Shown: positions 32,612 through 44,555, numbered from the stretch's first letter. The stretch: DNA of 64,000 nt from Phaeodactylum tricornutum CCAP 1055/1 (GCF_000150955.2 NC_011669.1:945667-1009666); one strand, 5' to 3'. Numbers and translations are program-made. Notes: generated by a model from the sequence alone, not told the origin.

Positions 32612-33648
32612 TTAGGAAGAAGTAGGTTTGAAAGTTGACAAGTCTTTCTTCTTCTTTTTCTCCTTTGTTGGCTTCGACACCACGGGCTTCACAACTGGAG
32701 TTGCAGTAGGGACAGGCTTGACTTGGGGCTCCGGTACTTCTGAATTTGATTGACTGTGAGATCCTGGATCGTCCTTACTCTCTTCCTTCTTCGGCAGCGC
32801 TTTCTTTGAAGCCCAAGTGGCGCCTCCACCAACAGGCGTTTTCTTCGGCGCCTTTAAGTGTTGTTGCTCTTTTTCCTTTTGCTCCAGAATTTTTCCTGCC
32901 GCTGCCAAGTCTGGAAAGAGTTGCTCATCTTGAACATCTAGCTTTTGACCTAATACCCCGGTGGACCCGCCAAGTCGTCGCGCCAATGAGCCACCCGCAC
33001 CGGCACGTAAGTGGGGTGCTACCCAGGTACCGCCACTGCGGCCAGCCGCAGCGGTAAATCGCGGGGCCACCGCCGTTTTTTTCGCTTCTTTCATTTCCTT
33101 TTCCTCTTTCAATTTCGCTGCCTGTCGCTCCATACCTTCCCGTGCCGCTGCCAGCTGTGCCTTGGTTTCCTGGACACGCAGCTTTTCGGCAATATTGTGG
33201 TCGTCCTTGCGGGATATTTCGAGCGATTTCATGTCGAGGACTTCGGCACCACTGGTGGATGCGGCCGCCGTACTCGCTTTGCGAGTACCGATAGATACTG
33301 CGAGTGCTTCGTCATCCCACTGCTCCGCCGCGGCTGCCGGAGCCGAGGCCGAGGATGCTTCCGAAGCGCGGTGCGCCGGAGCATCGTTCGGATCGTGATC
33401 GGTAGAAAGTGCAGGAGCGTCTCTACGTATGGAACGCAACAGAAGAAAACTGCATGAGCGTACGTGAACAAATCCCTAGCCGACGTTAAATTTGTATCAT
33501 CATTGAAGGCGTACCTCCTACCCGTGTCGAATGTGACTTACATATGAGCTGTCGCTGCAACGGAGGATGCGTCGACCAAGTTTGCGTTGAACTTGAAGGC
33601 CTTTTTCTTCTTCTTCTTGTTGGCGAAAAATGCAGCAGTGTCCGACAT
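32612..33648 (-). CDS. CDV3-like disordered protein
   Basis: Exons 33542-33648 and 32612-33422 with a 119-bp intron, about 305 residues. Motifs in the same order as animal CDV3: an N-terminal FFANKKKKKK following a short leader (animals FFAKRDKKKKK), an EQWDDEA acidic Trp motif, a GTWVAPHLRAGA segment in place of the animal VYRPPGAR, and an EQLFPDLAAA segment in place of QFPSL. The rest is rich in Ala, Lys, Pro and Ser and probably disordered, with a Lys-rich C-terminal tail. CDV3 function is poorly known in any organism. Assignment rests on motif order rather than global similarity, so it is moderate. The gene lies head to head with the plastid NDPK gene, 450 bp apart. Confidence 0.7.
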
Positions 33649-34098
33649 GATGGATCTCGGGATAAAATTAGATGAAAAACAGAAGCAGGACGACCCTTTA
33701 CCGACACAATGCTCTTTCCGCTCCCTGTATTCCAGCATAACATGGTGCACCAGGCTAGCCGTTCCCAATTTTTCTCGGTTGCCGGACGAAACAATTACGG
33801 ACACGTTTGCTCTGGGCGTCACAGTCAGACGGGTTTTCAGCCCAACAAATGAGAGAGTCCAAGATATCGTCTGGAAAGCATCCGTCGAAATCTGACGTTT
33901 GTTTCCGGGTCGTCTGAAAGCATGAGAAATATCCACATCCATCATCGAACCAACTCATCGGAGGATACGACGTAAAGAAACCAAAACCGACATCCCCTTT
34001 TCGTCGTCTTCGCCGGCCCGACGGTAGATCCAGTCCACATCTTTCCAACTTTGATATCATCGTTTACAAATTGAATCTTTCCTACTGCCCACAACAGC
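33649..34098. other. Divergent intergenic region, CDV3-like / NDPK
   Basis: 450 bp between divergent start codons. A plus-strand frame across it (33587-33895) begins inside the neighbouring gene and is a shadow. It probably holds both promoters. Confidence 0.4.
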
Positions 34099-34794
34099 AT
34101 GAAATCTTTCTCTGCCCTGCTTGCGGCGGTTTGGACCACTTCAGCTGTAGCTTTTGCTCCGAGCTCAGCGTTCGTTCCGAACATTGGGGCCTCCACGGTA
34201 TTATCCGACAGTGCCATTTTCATGTCAGCCTCTGAGCGAACCTACATTATGGTACGAAGGACGAAGTAATCAATGACGAAATATAGATTCGTTGTTTACC
34301 CGTCTATGGACATTCCGTTTTTAAAATTTCTCACGGCCTGCTGAAACATTTGCAACTTCCTTTAGATTAAACCCGACGGAATCCAACGCGGCATCGTTGG
34401 CAATATTGTCAACCGTTTCGAAACGAAGGGCTACAAATTGGTCGCCATGAAAACCAAACAGGCTACTAGCGAGTTGCTCGAAACGCACTACAAAGATCTG
34501 GTGGACAAGCCGTTCTTCCCCAAACTCAAGGAGTACATGATGTCGGGACCGGTCGTCAGTATGGTGTGGGAAGGCAAGGAAGCCGTCAGTACGGGACGTA
34601 AAATGTTAGGTGCCACCAATCCGCTAGAGTCTGCGCCAGGAACCATTCGTGGGGACTTTTGCATCGAAGTGGGACGTAACATCTGCCACGGTAGTGATTC
34701 AGTGGAGAACGCCGAGAAAGAAATTGCTTTGTGGTTCGAAGAAGATGAAATCTTGGACTGGGAAAGTCATTCCAAGGATTGGATCTATGAGTAG
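34099..34794 (+). CDS. Plastid-targeted nucleoside diphosphate kinase
   Basis: Exons 34099-34251 and 34366-34794 with a 114-bp intron, about 193 residues. NDPK moves the gamma phosphate from ATP to other NDPs through a phospho-His. The first exon carries a signal peptide ending in [11 protein letters not shown], an ASAFAP-type plastid cleavage motif, then a short transit region. The enzyme starts at ERTYIM and continues after the intron with IKPDGIQRG. The catalytic His is at about residue 159 in [25 protein letters not shown] is also present, with the nucleotide-binding residues intact. Length of the mature part (about 150) is normal. It should supply nucleoside triphosphates in the plastid stroma. 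This ORF pair is a good example of a bipartite presequence encoded by its own exon, as also seen in the translocator gene at 8168. Confidence 0.95.
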
Positions 34795-35178
34795 AATAGC
34801 AATATCTAGATAGAATAGGATTTACAGTCAATTCTGAGAGAAAGTTGATACTCTGTCAAGAGGCGGTTTGTTGTCGATGATGTGTGCAAGTGCTGTGTGA
34901 TTTTGCGAGGAAGACTCTGCTTCTTAAATGAAATCCACGTTTATGACGTAATGGATATCCGATTACACAATCCATTCTAATAGATAATGTCGCTGCAGCT
35001 TATTTAACTTTACTGTTAATTCTATCCATATTTTCTTTTGCGGCCCAGAATGAACAGCAAAAAAATCCCACTCTTTACGTTCACTTCGGCAATCCGAGGT
35101 AGTCTTTGCATTTGCTGAGAGCCTACAAAAACCTTTTCTTTGTTCCACCGCTCTTACCTATAGGAGGCTTGTCAGAGG
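34795..35178. other. Intergenic, no gene recognised
   Basis: 384 bp between two genes on the same strand; no repeat or credible frame seen. Confidence 0.45.
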
Positions 35179-37725
35179 ATGTGGTTGTATGTGGTTGCAG
35201 CACGAAAGGCTTGCTTTCATTCCAGCAGGCGGTTTGGCCGTTCCGATGCGCTTCTCGGAGCTGCTTATAACGGTGCCGATCGTTTCGCTGGTGGAAATTT
35301 GGTCATCACGGAGAAGGACCGATCTTCTCTTTCGCGACATCGAAGTGCGAGCTTTTCCTCCCAGTCTTCTGGAGGCGGTCGCGGAAACAACCGGAATGGT
35401 GGTAGGGGTTACGGCGGGCGTGGTACAGGTCGTGGCAACAGCAACAATCGTAACCAACCCTACCAAAAGCCTCGTGATCCGAGCAATCGCTCACAGAATT
35501 TTGACGAGCGCGTGCTACAGCCCGCTGCCCGTGGTGAGCTTTTTAACAAACATGATTCGGGTATTCCTCGATTGGCAGCGCGGAAAAACAAGGCCCGCTT
35601 AGATCCCGTCAGGCATCGTGACAAGAATCAAGTGTACCAAGATACGGAAGATGAATGGCTGAGTGAATTGGGCCTAAACAGCGGGGATGGAGGCCGTCGC
35701 CAGCAAGTGGAAGCGATGCAAGCGGGCATGCTAGAAGAAGACGATGATGATGATGACAATATTTTCGGACCGACCTCGGATGATGATTACTTTGACTATA
35801 GTTTGATTGACGAAAACAAGTACTTTTGGAGTGAAGAAGAAGTCGAACAAGTCGTAGAGCCTTTAGACGACGACGATCTAGATGAGAATGGTGAATTTGA
35901 AATGGAGTATCTGGAAAAGGATTCCAAGTTTCCAGGTTTGCCTTTTGAAGACGATAGCGATATAGGTTTGGACCCCGATGCAGATAGAATGGAACGTAAG
36001 GAAATCGAAGATGAAACCAGAGGCCGCGGTAATTTCAGGACGGGTGGAGCACGCGATGAGCCCATGTCTGGCGATCCAGAATCCAATTTTTTCTCAAATC
36101 AATTTGACGCGGTGACCGCAGCTGCAATGCCAGATAGCAATTTTCAGGATAAACTGCCCGACAAATCCGAGGAATTGAAAATTCTACCCTTGCGGAACAC
36201 AGGGCCCGGCTTCGACGACTTCTTAGAGGCCATGACGAATCATCCAGCAGAATATGCGAAGACCGAGTATCTCAACGAACACGCTGATAGTCGTCGCGAG
36301 CCCAAACCTTACTTTGGGAAAGATCGCCTCAACCCTCCGCTGACTTTTGTGGAACGATATTCTCGTTTTTTGTACGTCTCAGGTCTACCACCATTGTTCG
36401 TTCATGAAGAATTAGGAAATTTGGAAAACACTGTTCACAGCAAAATGATGCAAAAAACCATTGGAGAGCTTGCAGGAGTGGATTCGAGCCAGGTATTTCC
36501 CGCTAGTATAACCTCAGGATTTGTCGGCTTTCACTCGCCAAAAGAACTTGCCTTTGTACTGGAAAAGGGACCCAGTGAGAAAGTCAGGATGGGCGAGCCA
36601 CGTCTTTCGAAGTATCAGCCTTCCGAACACGAACCTGAATTTACGAAATTAAAACCAGAGTGCATTGTGCAATTAAGCCAATTCTGCCCGGGTCATTCAT
36701 CTGCCTCTTTACTGCAAGAGCTTTTTCCAGAAGGCACCGAAGTGAAGACAATTTACGGTGACGTCAAACCCGAAGATATCTACTTCTTGTCCCCGTCGAC
36801 GGCTTTGATCCGCTTCTCATCGGAGGAAGAGGCGAATTCGGCCGTGGAATCAATGATGATTCAAGACCGCCTTCAAGAACTTGGAAAATTTCCCGTCCGT
36901 TTCTTTCGTGCTCGTCGAGAGCTGGTCCATATTGGCTTCGGGGGTTCAGCGAACTTAAACGAAAGGCGTCGCCAAGGTCCACGCTTGATTTTGGACACTG
37001 AAATGCCCCCTAAAAACTTTTATATTTCACATGCGAATACGATTCATGTCAAGAATCTCGATGTGTCAACTACTAAAGAAGAAATATCGAAGGCATTTCA
37101 GCCTTTTTGCGAAATGCGGCGCGACATCAAGAATTCTGTTGAGTTGCTGTTGTGCGAAGGTGGTCTACCGACTGGAGAGGCGTACGTTGGTTTTGATTTA
37201 CCTGGTGAAGCCGAGGCTTGTATTAAAGCGGGAAGTGGTCGAATCGATATCGGCAATCGACTAGCCGTAATGCGGCTGGTCAAAGACCGTAAAGTCCCCA
37301 ATCGACCTGAGCTGGCACCGCAGAAGCGGTTGGCGCGTTCTGAAGAGGAGCTTTTGGAAGACTTACACGGTTGGGAACGATACGTGGATCCGGCTGACAT
37401 AAAGCTGTTGGAAGAAGGGGGGGTGCCTCGATCATTTTTGAACGAAGCTCTCCGGGGAATTCGTTACACCAACCCCACTTTTGGGTCTCTCGACCTTGCT
37501 ATACGCAGTGAAGCTATCCAGCCCGATCTAGCTGCAGGAGAGCTTTACAAGAACTTGGTCCAAGAATATGTTGCGACTCTAATTGAGTGCCTGTCTACAC
37601 GTGATGATGTGGGTGAGCCGTACAAGAGTTTGCATTTTCCTGATGAACCAATCGATTTGAGTATCTTCGATGCTGAAGAAAAGCGACAAAAGGAACTAGA
37701 GGAAAGGCGAGCTAATCCAATCTAA
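35179..37725 (+). CDS. Large RNA-binding protein with RRM-like domains, possibly mitochondrial
   Basis: A single exon of 848 residues. The first 30 residues are basic, amphipathic and free of acids (MWLYVVAARKACFHSSRR), as in a mitochondrial presequence. Residues about 60-100 are Gly/Arg/Asn-rich with several RGG-like motifs. An acidic, Asp-rich stretch follows (about 185-270). Three RRM-like folds can be discerned: about 393-460 (FLYVSGLPP), about 494-575 (CIVQLSQFCPG) and about 617-690 (TIHVKNLDVS with a YVGFDL strand), the last being the clearest. The C-terminal 150 residues are helical and charged. Role inferred: binding organellar RNA, for example in mRNA processing or mitoribosome assembly. 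No named orthologue is recognised. The frame is open and codon use resembles that of its neighbours. Confidence 0.8.
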   Translation: MWLYVVAARKACFHSSRRFGRSDALLGAAYNGADRFAGGNLVITEKDRSSLSRHRSASFSSQSSGGGRGNNRNGGRGYGGRGTGRGNSNNRNQPYQKPRDPSNRSQNFDERVLQPAARGELFNKHDSGIPRLAARKNKARLDPVRHRDKNQVYQDTEDEWLSELGLNSGDGGRRQQVEAMQAGMLEEDDDDDDNIFGPTSDDDYFDYSLIDENKYFWSEEEVEQVVEPLDDDDLDENGEFEMEYLEKDSKFPGLPFEDDSDIGLDPDADRMERKEIEDETRGRGNFRTGGARDEPMSGDPESNFFSNQFDAVTAAAMPDSNFQDKLPDKSEELKILPLRNTGPGFDDFLEAMTNHPAEYAKTEYLNEHADSRREPKPYFGKDRLNPPLTFVERYSRFLYVSGLPPLFVHEELGNLENTVHSKMMQKTIGELAGVDSSQVFPASITSGFVGFHSPKELAFVLEKGPSEKVRMGEPRLSKYQPSEHEPEFTKLKPECIVQLSQFCPGHSSASLLQELFPEGTEVKTIYGDVKPEDIYFLSPSTALIRFSSEEEANSAVESMMIQDRLQELGKFPVRFFRARRELVHIGFGGSANLNERRRQGPRLILDTEMPPKNFYISHANTIHVKNLDVSTTKEEISKAFQPFCEMRRDIKNSVELLLCEGGLPTGEAYVGFDLPGEAEACIKAGSGRIDIGNRLAVMRLVKDRKVPNRPELAPQKRLARSEEELLEDLHGWERYVDPADIKLLEEGGVPRSFLNEALRGIRYTNPTFGSLDLAIRSEAIQPDLAAGELYKNLVQEYVATLIECLSTRDDVGEPYKSLHFPDEPIDLSIFDAEEKRQKELEERRANPI

Positions 37726-38788
37726 TGGCGAAGCATATGAGAATCAAATCAGAGACTATAGACAGTTAGGCGTTGATGATGAAGAAAAGACTACGGTGTA
37801 TACGTTCGCGTCAATGCTTCACTCCATTTCCACAATGTTGCATGACCTAAATGTTATGTTGATTCCGTTCGCTCAAAACTTGCTTCAGTTTTCGTACGTG
37901 TCTTGCAGCCAGTTGTCGTTGCCTTATCAGTTTTCATCGCGACCATTCTGGTTACTGCTATCGCCATGCCTCGGGAAAGAATATCTCTCATTTTACTACC
38001 TCGTAGTCAGCATCGACTAGAAACCCGTAGAAAAATGAGAGCATGTACAGAGATGACAAATCTCAATGCTCTACATCAGCCAATTCGTCGCTCCAAACAG
38101 ACGTGAAAGATTCCAAGTCTTTTCTCCAGGCCTTTCATAGCCTCGACACTTGAGTTGGAAACTTTCGGTATCCCTCGGTGACACGCAAATTCTCGTTCGG
38201 GAGGTAGAAGCACTGCGACAGAGTTGGTGAAGTTCTACTGGCCGCTGATTGGTAGAGTAACTTTTCGACAGAAAGCAGCTGGTCCTGGCTGTCGAACAAT
38301 ATATTTCCAGTTCGTCATAAACTCTATGGGACTCCTCGGGTAGCTACAAAGATTTCAAAGGTAGCATGTGCACGTGTCAGGCCTAACAAGTACTGGTTCG
38401 AGCTTCACTGGAAGGCTCTTCTTTTAGGCTTATACCAGGCTGTGCTCTATATGTATCGGCGCCGCGTCAGAGCCACTTGTTAATTGGAAAATGAAATCGA
38501 TCAGCGACGAAACCATTGACGTAAGCTTTAGGCCATATCAAGTCTTGCCCCTACTATTACAGGCTCTAAAGCAATAAATACGCTGATATTTCGAAAGGCT
38601 ATTCGATGCCGATGTAGGCTTTTCTAGGCCCAGTTGAACGGCCTAATGTCGTTCAAAAAGGCCTAGAATCTTAAATCTAAAGCCTAAAGTGAGGTAAAAA
38701 GTGTGTATTCTGATCCAACTGCTCAATATACAGTCAAAATCCATCACAATCCAACCTTTGAGGTCCCAACGAAAGACAGCGAATCACC
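37726..38788. other. Intergenic, no gene recognised
   Basis: About 1.06 kb. The open frames seen (37796-38020, 37903-38106) have no recognisable content. Short AGGCCTA/TAGGCCT-like words recur around 38610-38690, but no larger repeat was seen. Confidence 0.45.
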
Positions 38789-40088
38789 ATGTTTGCCAGA
38801 TTTCTTGCCGAAGAGCACCTGGATGAGGATCATCACGATGAGGAACATCACGACGACGATAAGCCTTGGGGCGATGTCATTCTTGCTTTCATTCCTTGTG
38901 CAACTCGTCACTCTTTCCGGTATCGTCTTGATGGCCTCGATAGGCCTTTACGGTCGTATAGGCAAAAGAGATACTCACACGATATGGGCAATCTTGCAGA
39001 CCAGGATCCTTCCGGCTTTCGCGGCAGGAGCTTTATTAGCGGCCGCCGTTTTCTTGATGATTCCGGAGAGCTTGGAATTGCTGGGTGGCGGACACGAGGA
39101 CCACGAAGAAGAATCTACTTCGGAATTCCTCAATAGTACTGTCGAGGACGATCACAACAGCACATCAGATGCGGACCACTCACATTTCCGACGCTTCCTG
39201 GAAGCAGAAGGAGAACTATCGTCGCATGGAGCTGGGCCTACGTGGAAATTCGGTGCTTCTCTATTGGCTGGGCTTCTGATGCCTATTTTACTCACCGCTA
39301 TATTCCCAGTACCTGATATCGAGGATTGTGATGTATGCGAGAAGCTTCAAGAAAATGAAGATTCTGCGCTATCTCCTGCCGCGGCGGAGACCGTGCGAGA
39401 ACAAAACGAGGAAGCGAACAGTGATAAAGCCAATACCGAAGACAAGACCACAATGGACGATGGTTGTGATGCTGGCGCGTGTGGCCACCCTAGTCACGTA
39501 AACAAGGCCGACGATGGAACCGACGATTCGGAAGTATCGGTCAACAAACTAGACAAGTCTAAATCGGCTCTGCCACTCCAAGGGCACGCAATCAACTGGG
39601 GTCTTGCCAGTAGTATTCTGCTCGGGGACGCTTTCCACAACTTTTGTGATGGTCTCTTTATCGGCAACGCATTTTTGCTGTGTAGCCGAGAAGTTGCGTA
39701 TACAATTGTTGCTACCACCATTTATCATGAATTTGCTCAGGAACTAGCAGACTTTGCACTTCTTGTTCATCATTGTGGCTTGGGTCGTGTTCGAGCTTTG
39801 TTGCTCAACTTTGTTTCGGGCCTTTCTGTTCTTATTGGTGCACTGATTATTCTAGCGTCCGATCTATCAGATCAAGCAACCGGTTCTATCTTGGCTATTT
39901 CTGCAGGTGTTTACATCTATATTGCTGCTTCTGAATGTATTCCTCGTATTCAAGCGAAACGCAAGACCATCAAGGACACTCTCATCTTTGTCTTGTGCTT
40001 TGCGACCGGTGCAGTTCCGATTGGTTTGGTTCTTCTTAACCACGGTCATTGCGAGGCTGGCCATGATCATGAAGAAGAGGATCACTAG
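38789..40088 (+). CDS. ZIP-family divalent metal transporter with a frame change near the N-terminus
   Basis: ZIP (SLC39) proteins import Zn or Fe into the cytosol. From about 38889 to the stop at 40088 one frame encodes the body: helix VQLVTLSGIVLMASIG, helices 2 and 3 with a His/Glu-rich loop (GGHEDHEEES), a Cys/His-containing variable loop (about 39340-39550), helix 4 with DAFHNFCDG and helix 5 with YHEFAQELADF. The last two hold the metal-binding HNxxDG and HExxQE motifs of the family. The natural N-terminus is in another frame: it starts at the ATG at 38789 and encodes a His/Asp-rich segment (DEDHHDEEHHDDDKPWGD) typical of ZIP extracellular tails. The frames meet around 38875-38892, where reading on needs one base to be skipped. 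No intron fits. Alternatives are a sequence error, a disabled allele, +1 frameshifting, or a start in the long frame (38703) giving a different N-terminus. Confidence 0.85.
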
Positions 40089-40439
40089 AAGTGACAACTC
40101 ATGGTGTCAACCATTTATTAGTGCCTTGACTTTCTTCCCAAACTAGTGCTGTAGTTGCTCCTACGTATTGATAAGATGTAGAGATTCCTGCTACTTCACA
40201 CTAACTTATTAAGGCAGACATTCCATATCTTTATGTATAATGTTGGTCGGTGGGAGCAGGCACCGTTGGGTATGCTAGAAATTGCTAGTAGTAAGTACAC
40301 ATAAGGTTTGTTCACTGGGTTTGCCTTGCAGATAATTGAAAGTAAGCATAGCTTCAGTTAGCATAAACTCCATATTTATCACAAGCATCACTCCTACACC
40401 TGCAATTTTGTCCAACCAAATTCATATGCCATTCAGACC
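40089..40439. other. Intergenic, ZIP 3' flank
   Basis: About 350 bp between the ZIP stop codon and the first recognisable transposon-derived sequence; nothing identified. Confidence 0.4.
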
Positions 40440-42142
40440 AGCGCCCCAGCAGTGATTCCCTGCTCCAGTGTAGCCATTTCTCTGACTGCTGAAGAGCGCC
40501 TCATCCTGCTTGGATACTATATCCGTCACTTCAAGCATACCTCTTGTGCAATTAGGGTTAGGTGTTGGCTCACTCTTAATCTATCAACGGTTGTCCAGCC
40601 TGGTTGGCCCTTTGTTTGCTTAACTTGGGCAGACTTACCAGTCCAAGATCATGAACAAGGCAGAGGGAGACCTTGAAAGCAAGTTTTACAGCGGCAAGCA
40701 TTGGAACGTTTCAAGCATTTTGTAGAGATCCACCATCAAGCCTATACCAATCTAGATGAGCTCAGTGAGCCATTGACCAAAGCTGCCAAGGTCCACAAGT
40801 CTTTGAAGCATTTCAAGGCTCCTTCTCTCAAATCTGCAATTGTTGATGTTGAAAAATGGTTTTGAAATGAGTTATATGAGCAAATTTATTGAAAGACAGA
40901 ACCAGGCCCAGGTTTGTAACATTTTTACAGTTTCTCCAGGCCGCAGTGGGTGTGGTAACGGCCATGGTGGCTGCGGTGGAAGAGGTTGACGCAGCAGTTA
41001 AAGAGGTTGACACAGTAGAGGCGGTTGCAGTGGCGGAAAAAAAGGTAATCAAGTGGTATGATCAACCATTACTACTCTTCCAAAGAGTATTACTTCATGA
41101 ATGCCAAGCAGTATTGCCATGTGCACACCTTGCATCAAAATGGTAATGGCAATGTTGCTTTGATCTCCATTCCATTGGATGACACATGTTTTGTAACTTC
41201 CCTCCAGGACACATTTGTCATCAGCTCTGCTCAATTGTCAAACCATTGTTACAAAGTCATCCCTGAGGAGCTGGCTCAGCATTGGAACATTGGCTTGGGG
41301 ACTGCCAAATGCACCCTGCGCGTCACCACACAGAGTGGAGTGAAGAACATTGTGAATTGCGCTCTTGTGTAACACATAAAACGGGTGACCATGCAGCTAC
41401 AATTCCACCATCTTTGAACAAATCTGTATACTGACACCATGTTTGCTAATTGTGAGCTTAAATTGTTGCATGGGAACATGTGTGCTCAAGTCTTTATCAG
41501 TGACATTGATTGGACACGTGTGTACCCAATGAAATGAAAAGCCAAACCTCACAAAGTGTTGGATCATTGGTCATGTAAAGTGTGCTTGTGTTCTTGCATC
41601 AAATGATCAAATACTTGCTCACACAACTTGCTTCTACTATGTATTCCCACTGTCTGTTGCTAATCAGCATCAGTTAAGAAGCACAAACTTGAATTCAACA
41701 CATCAATCAACATGCAATTTGGAGATCTGAACCGTGCTCATGTCTTTATTGGTGAGACTGATGTATTTGAACCATATCTAGATGACTCAATGGGGACAAA
41801 TCTAGTATGCCTGAAGCTGATGACAATGGCCACAATGCATTTGATCAATTTCAATACTGAATTATTGCTCCCTTTGGGGGACTTGCTCTCAACTGGCAAG
41901 GTTAATTGCTTGTAAAAAAGGATTGCAACGGCAACCCAGCTGGCTTTTCAAATAAGAATCCTATCCTTGACTCACATGTGCTTGAGGTTGAGTTTGATGA
42001 CAGAATTGTCAGAGCATTTGCTGCTAATGTTATTGCCAAGCATATCTATTCTCAGGTTGAAAACAAAGAAAGTTGTTATCTTATATTAGACAAAATTATT
42101 GATCACCAAAAGGACAGCTCCGCCATTGCTCCCGAAAACATT

Positions 42143-42942
42143 TGATAAAGTATAGCCACGCAATACTGCAATTTGCCACTAAGGTGAGCTATTGTCATAG
42201 CTATTGTTGTTGAAACATTCAACTAGCATAGGCCTAGCTCTGAATATTGGCCATGTTTGCCAGCCTTATTACTGTCCCAGTCATTGTCTGTACAACGCTG
42301 CGGATAGAGGCAATGTTCTTCGGGTCATTACCGAAATGTCATTTGCGAAGGCAGTGCGAAGTGACTTGTGTATGCATCTAAGGATGCAGCAACTGTGACA
42401 CGCAAGACAACATGTCTTGCCAACCAAGAAATCATCTTTACATAAGCAATTTCTCTATTATGGTCATCCCTTGAGAGGTAAAGAAAATACCTTCTCCACG
42501 TCTACAAACTGGGATTGAATCAAAGCAGATAAGTCTGCACACAATCAAAGGGTCTCATATTCATCTGCATTCATCTGCATTCATTTGCATTCATTTGCAG
42601 TCATCTGGATTCTGCGGGATCAATGCATAGAAGACAGTACAGAGGCTACGGTCTCCTTGAATATGATTGACCAGAACATTACTATCCCAGTGATGTGACT
42701 ATCCATGGAGAGTAGTACTGATTCTACTGAGACTCCTAAGGGAGCTCCAAGGGATTTGTTTGCACTCAAAAAGATTACATCCATATTTGTCTCTATTCAC
42801 AATTCTAAATTCAGTTGAGGTCAAACCAATTGAGTTACCAATTAATTACAATACAATCGGGCCCTTACAAGGCTTTCCCCTTTATTCATCTTACTCTCTC
42901 ATTGTATCAACAATACATTGCGTGAGTATAGAAGAATCCGTT
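42143..42942 (+). repeat. Solo LTR of the copia family, + orientation
   Basis: About 800 bp closely related to the two 830-bp LTRs of the young element but in the opposite orientation. It runs from TGATAAAG to AATCCGTT (or one base further). It is flanked on both sides by the same short word (CATT or ACATT), as expected of a target-site duplication. It is 30 bp shorter than the full LTRs and visibly diverged from them, so it is older. No internal region remains, consistent with LTR-LTR recombination. Confidence 0.88.
42545..42610 (+). repeat. Short tandem decamer array in LTR
   Basis: Five to six imperfect copies of an ATTCATCTGC-like decamer lie in a row inside the solo LTR. The same array, in reverse orientation, occurs in both LTRs of the young element (about 44075-44140 and 50888-50950). 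Such arrays can be enhancer or transcription-factor sites in LTRs; this is inference. Confidence 0.75.
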
Positions 42943-43725
42943 ACATTTATGTCACCAATTGTAACGGTAACCAGCATATGCACTGTACCACTACGGGATG
43001 GAAACTGACCATACAGTGGAAGGATGGATCCGTCTCTTGGTTGCCGCTAAAAGATCTGAGCAAATCTAACTCTGTTGAAATTGCTGAGTATGTTGTTGCA
43101 AATAAGTTGGTCCACAAGCCTGCCTTTGTGTGGTGGGTTTCCCACACTCTACATAAACAAAATAAAGTTGTCTCTGCAGTGTTATCAAAAGAAGACACAC
43201 AAGTTTGGTATTCAAATTCCCAGAACCGTTTGCAAAGCTTTTGAAATTGACCAAATACTAACAATTCTTTGTGGGTCAATGCAATCAAAAAGAAAAATGA
43301 TAAATGTGATGCCGGCTTTCAAGATCCTTGATCCTGAAGCCATTGAGCCTGTTGGTCACACGTGTCTTCCCTGTCACATGATTTTCGATGTGAAATTGGT
43401 CTTCACTTGCAATGCACAACTTGCAGCTGGGGGAGATGTAATGGATCCACCCAGCTCAATCAGGTATGCCAATGTTGTCTCTTGCAGTAGCATTTGTCTT
43501 GCTTTTCTTGTTGCTGCCCTCAATGACTTGGACATTCTTTGTGCCAATGCTCAGAATATGTATCTGTTCATGAATAGATCTACACCCTCTGTGTTACTGA
43601 GTTTGAAATGCCCTGCAAGAATCAGTTTGCAGTTAATGTTCAAGTGTTGTATGGTTTAAAATTCAGTGGTGCAGCTTGGTGTGCTCATCTGGCCATGGCA
43701 ACACAGGAAGTCAACTTCATTTTGT

Positions 43726-44555
43726 TAACGGATTCTTCAATACTCACGCAATGTATTGTTGATACAAAGAGAGAGTAAGATGAATAAAGGGGAAAGCCTC
43801 GTAAGGCCCCGATTGTATTGTAATTAATCGGTAACTCAATCGGTTTGACCTCGACTGAATTTAGAATTGAGAATTGTGAGTAGAGACAAATATGGATGTA
43901 ATCTTTTCGAGTGCAAACAAATCCCTTGGAGCTCCCTTAGGAGTCTCAGTAGAATCAGTACTACTCTCCACGGATAGTCACATCACTGGGATAGTAATGT
44001 TCTGGTCAATCGTATTCAAGGAGACCGTAGCCTCTGTACTGTCTTCTATGCGTTGATCCCGCAGAATCCAGATGACTGCAAATGAATGCATATGAATGCA
44101 TATGAATACAAATGAATGCAGATGAATGCAGATGAACATGAGACCCTTTGATCGTGTGCAGACTTATCTGCTTCGATTCAATCCCAGTTTGTAGACGTGG
44201 AGAAGGTATTTTCTTTACCTCTCAAGGGACGACCATAATAGAGAAAATCGCTTATGTAAAGATGATTTCTTGGTCGGCAAGACATGTCGTCTTGCGTGTC
44301 ACAACTGCTGCATCCTTAGATGCACACACGTGTCACTTCGCACTGCCTTCGCAAATGACATTTCGGTAATGACCCGAAAAACATTGCCTCTATCCGCAGC
44401 GTCGTACAGACGACGACTGGGACAGTAATAAGGCTGGCAAACATGGCCAATATTCAGAGCTAGGCACTATGCTAGTTGAATGTTCCAACAACAATAGCTA
44501 TGACAATTGCTCACCTTAGTGGCAAATTGCAGTATTGCGTGGCTATACTTTATCA
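43726..44555 (-). repeat. 3' LTR of the young copia element
   Basis: 830 bp, near-identical to 50538-51367. In element orientation it runs from TGATAAAG to CCGTTA. Confidence 0.95.

Larger units (their letters stand above)
40440..43725 (+). mobile_element. Old copia-type retrotransposon relic, left part
   Basis: Heavily decayed Ty1/copia remains in plus orientation. A Gly-rich, gag-like tail lies near 40.93 kb. An integrase-like N-terminal region lies near 41.1-41.5 kb, where the IPEELAQHWNIGL segment is typical of diatom copia elements. Later pol stretches extend to the right boundary; near 43.2-43.7 kb they resemble the reverse-transcriptase region of the younger element next door. It carries many breaks and is clearly a fossil. 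A solo LTR (42143-42942) is inserted in it, and the younger element interrupts it at 43725/43726. The left end is approximate. Confidence 0.75.

Noticed and set aside
37796-38106. Hydrophobic open frames between the RRM and ZIP genes as a small membrane protein
   Set aside because: Two overlapping frames of similar length, neither with a clear start context, a domain or a splice partner.
42545-42610. The decamer array as a CRISPR-like array
   Set aside because: Units are contiguous with no spacers, inside a retrotransposon LTR of a eukaryote.
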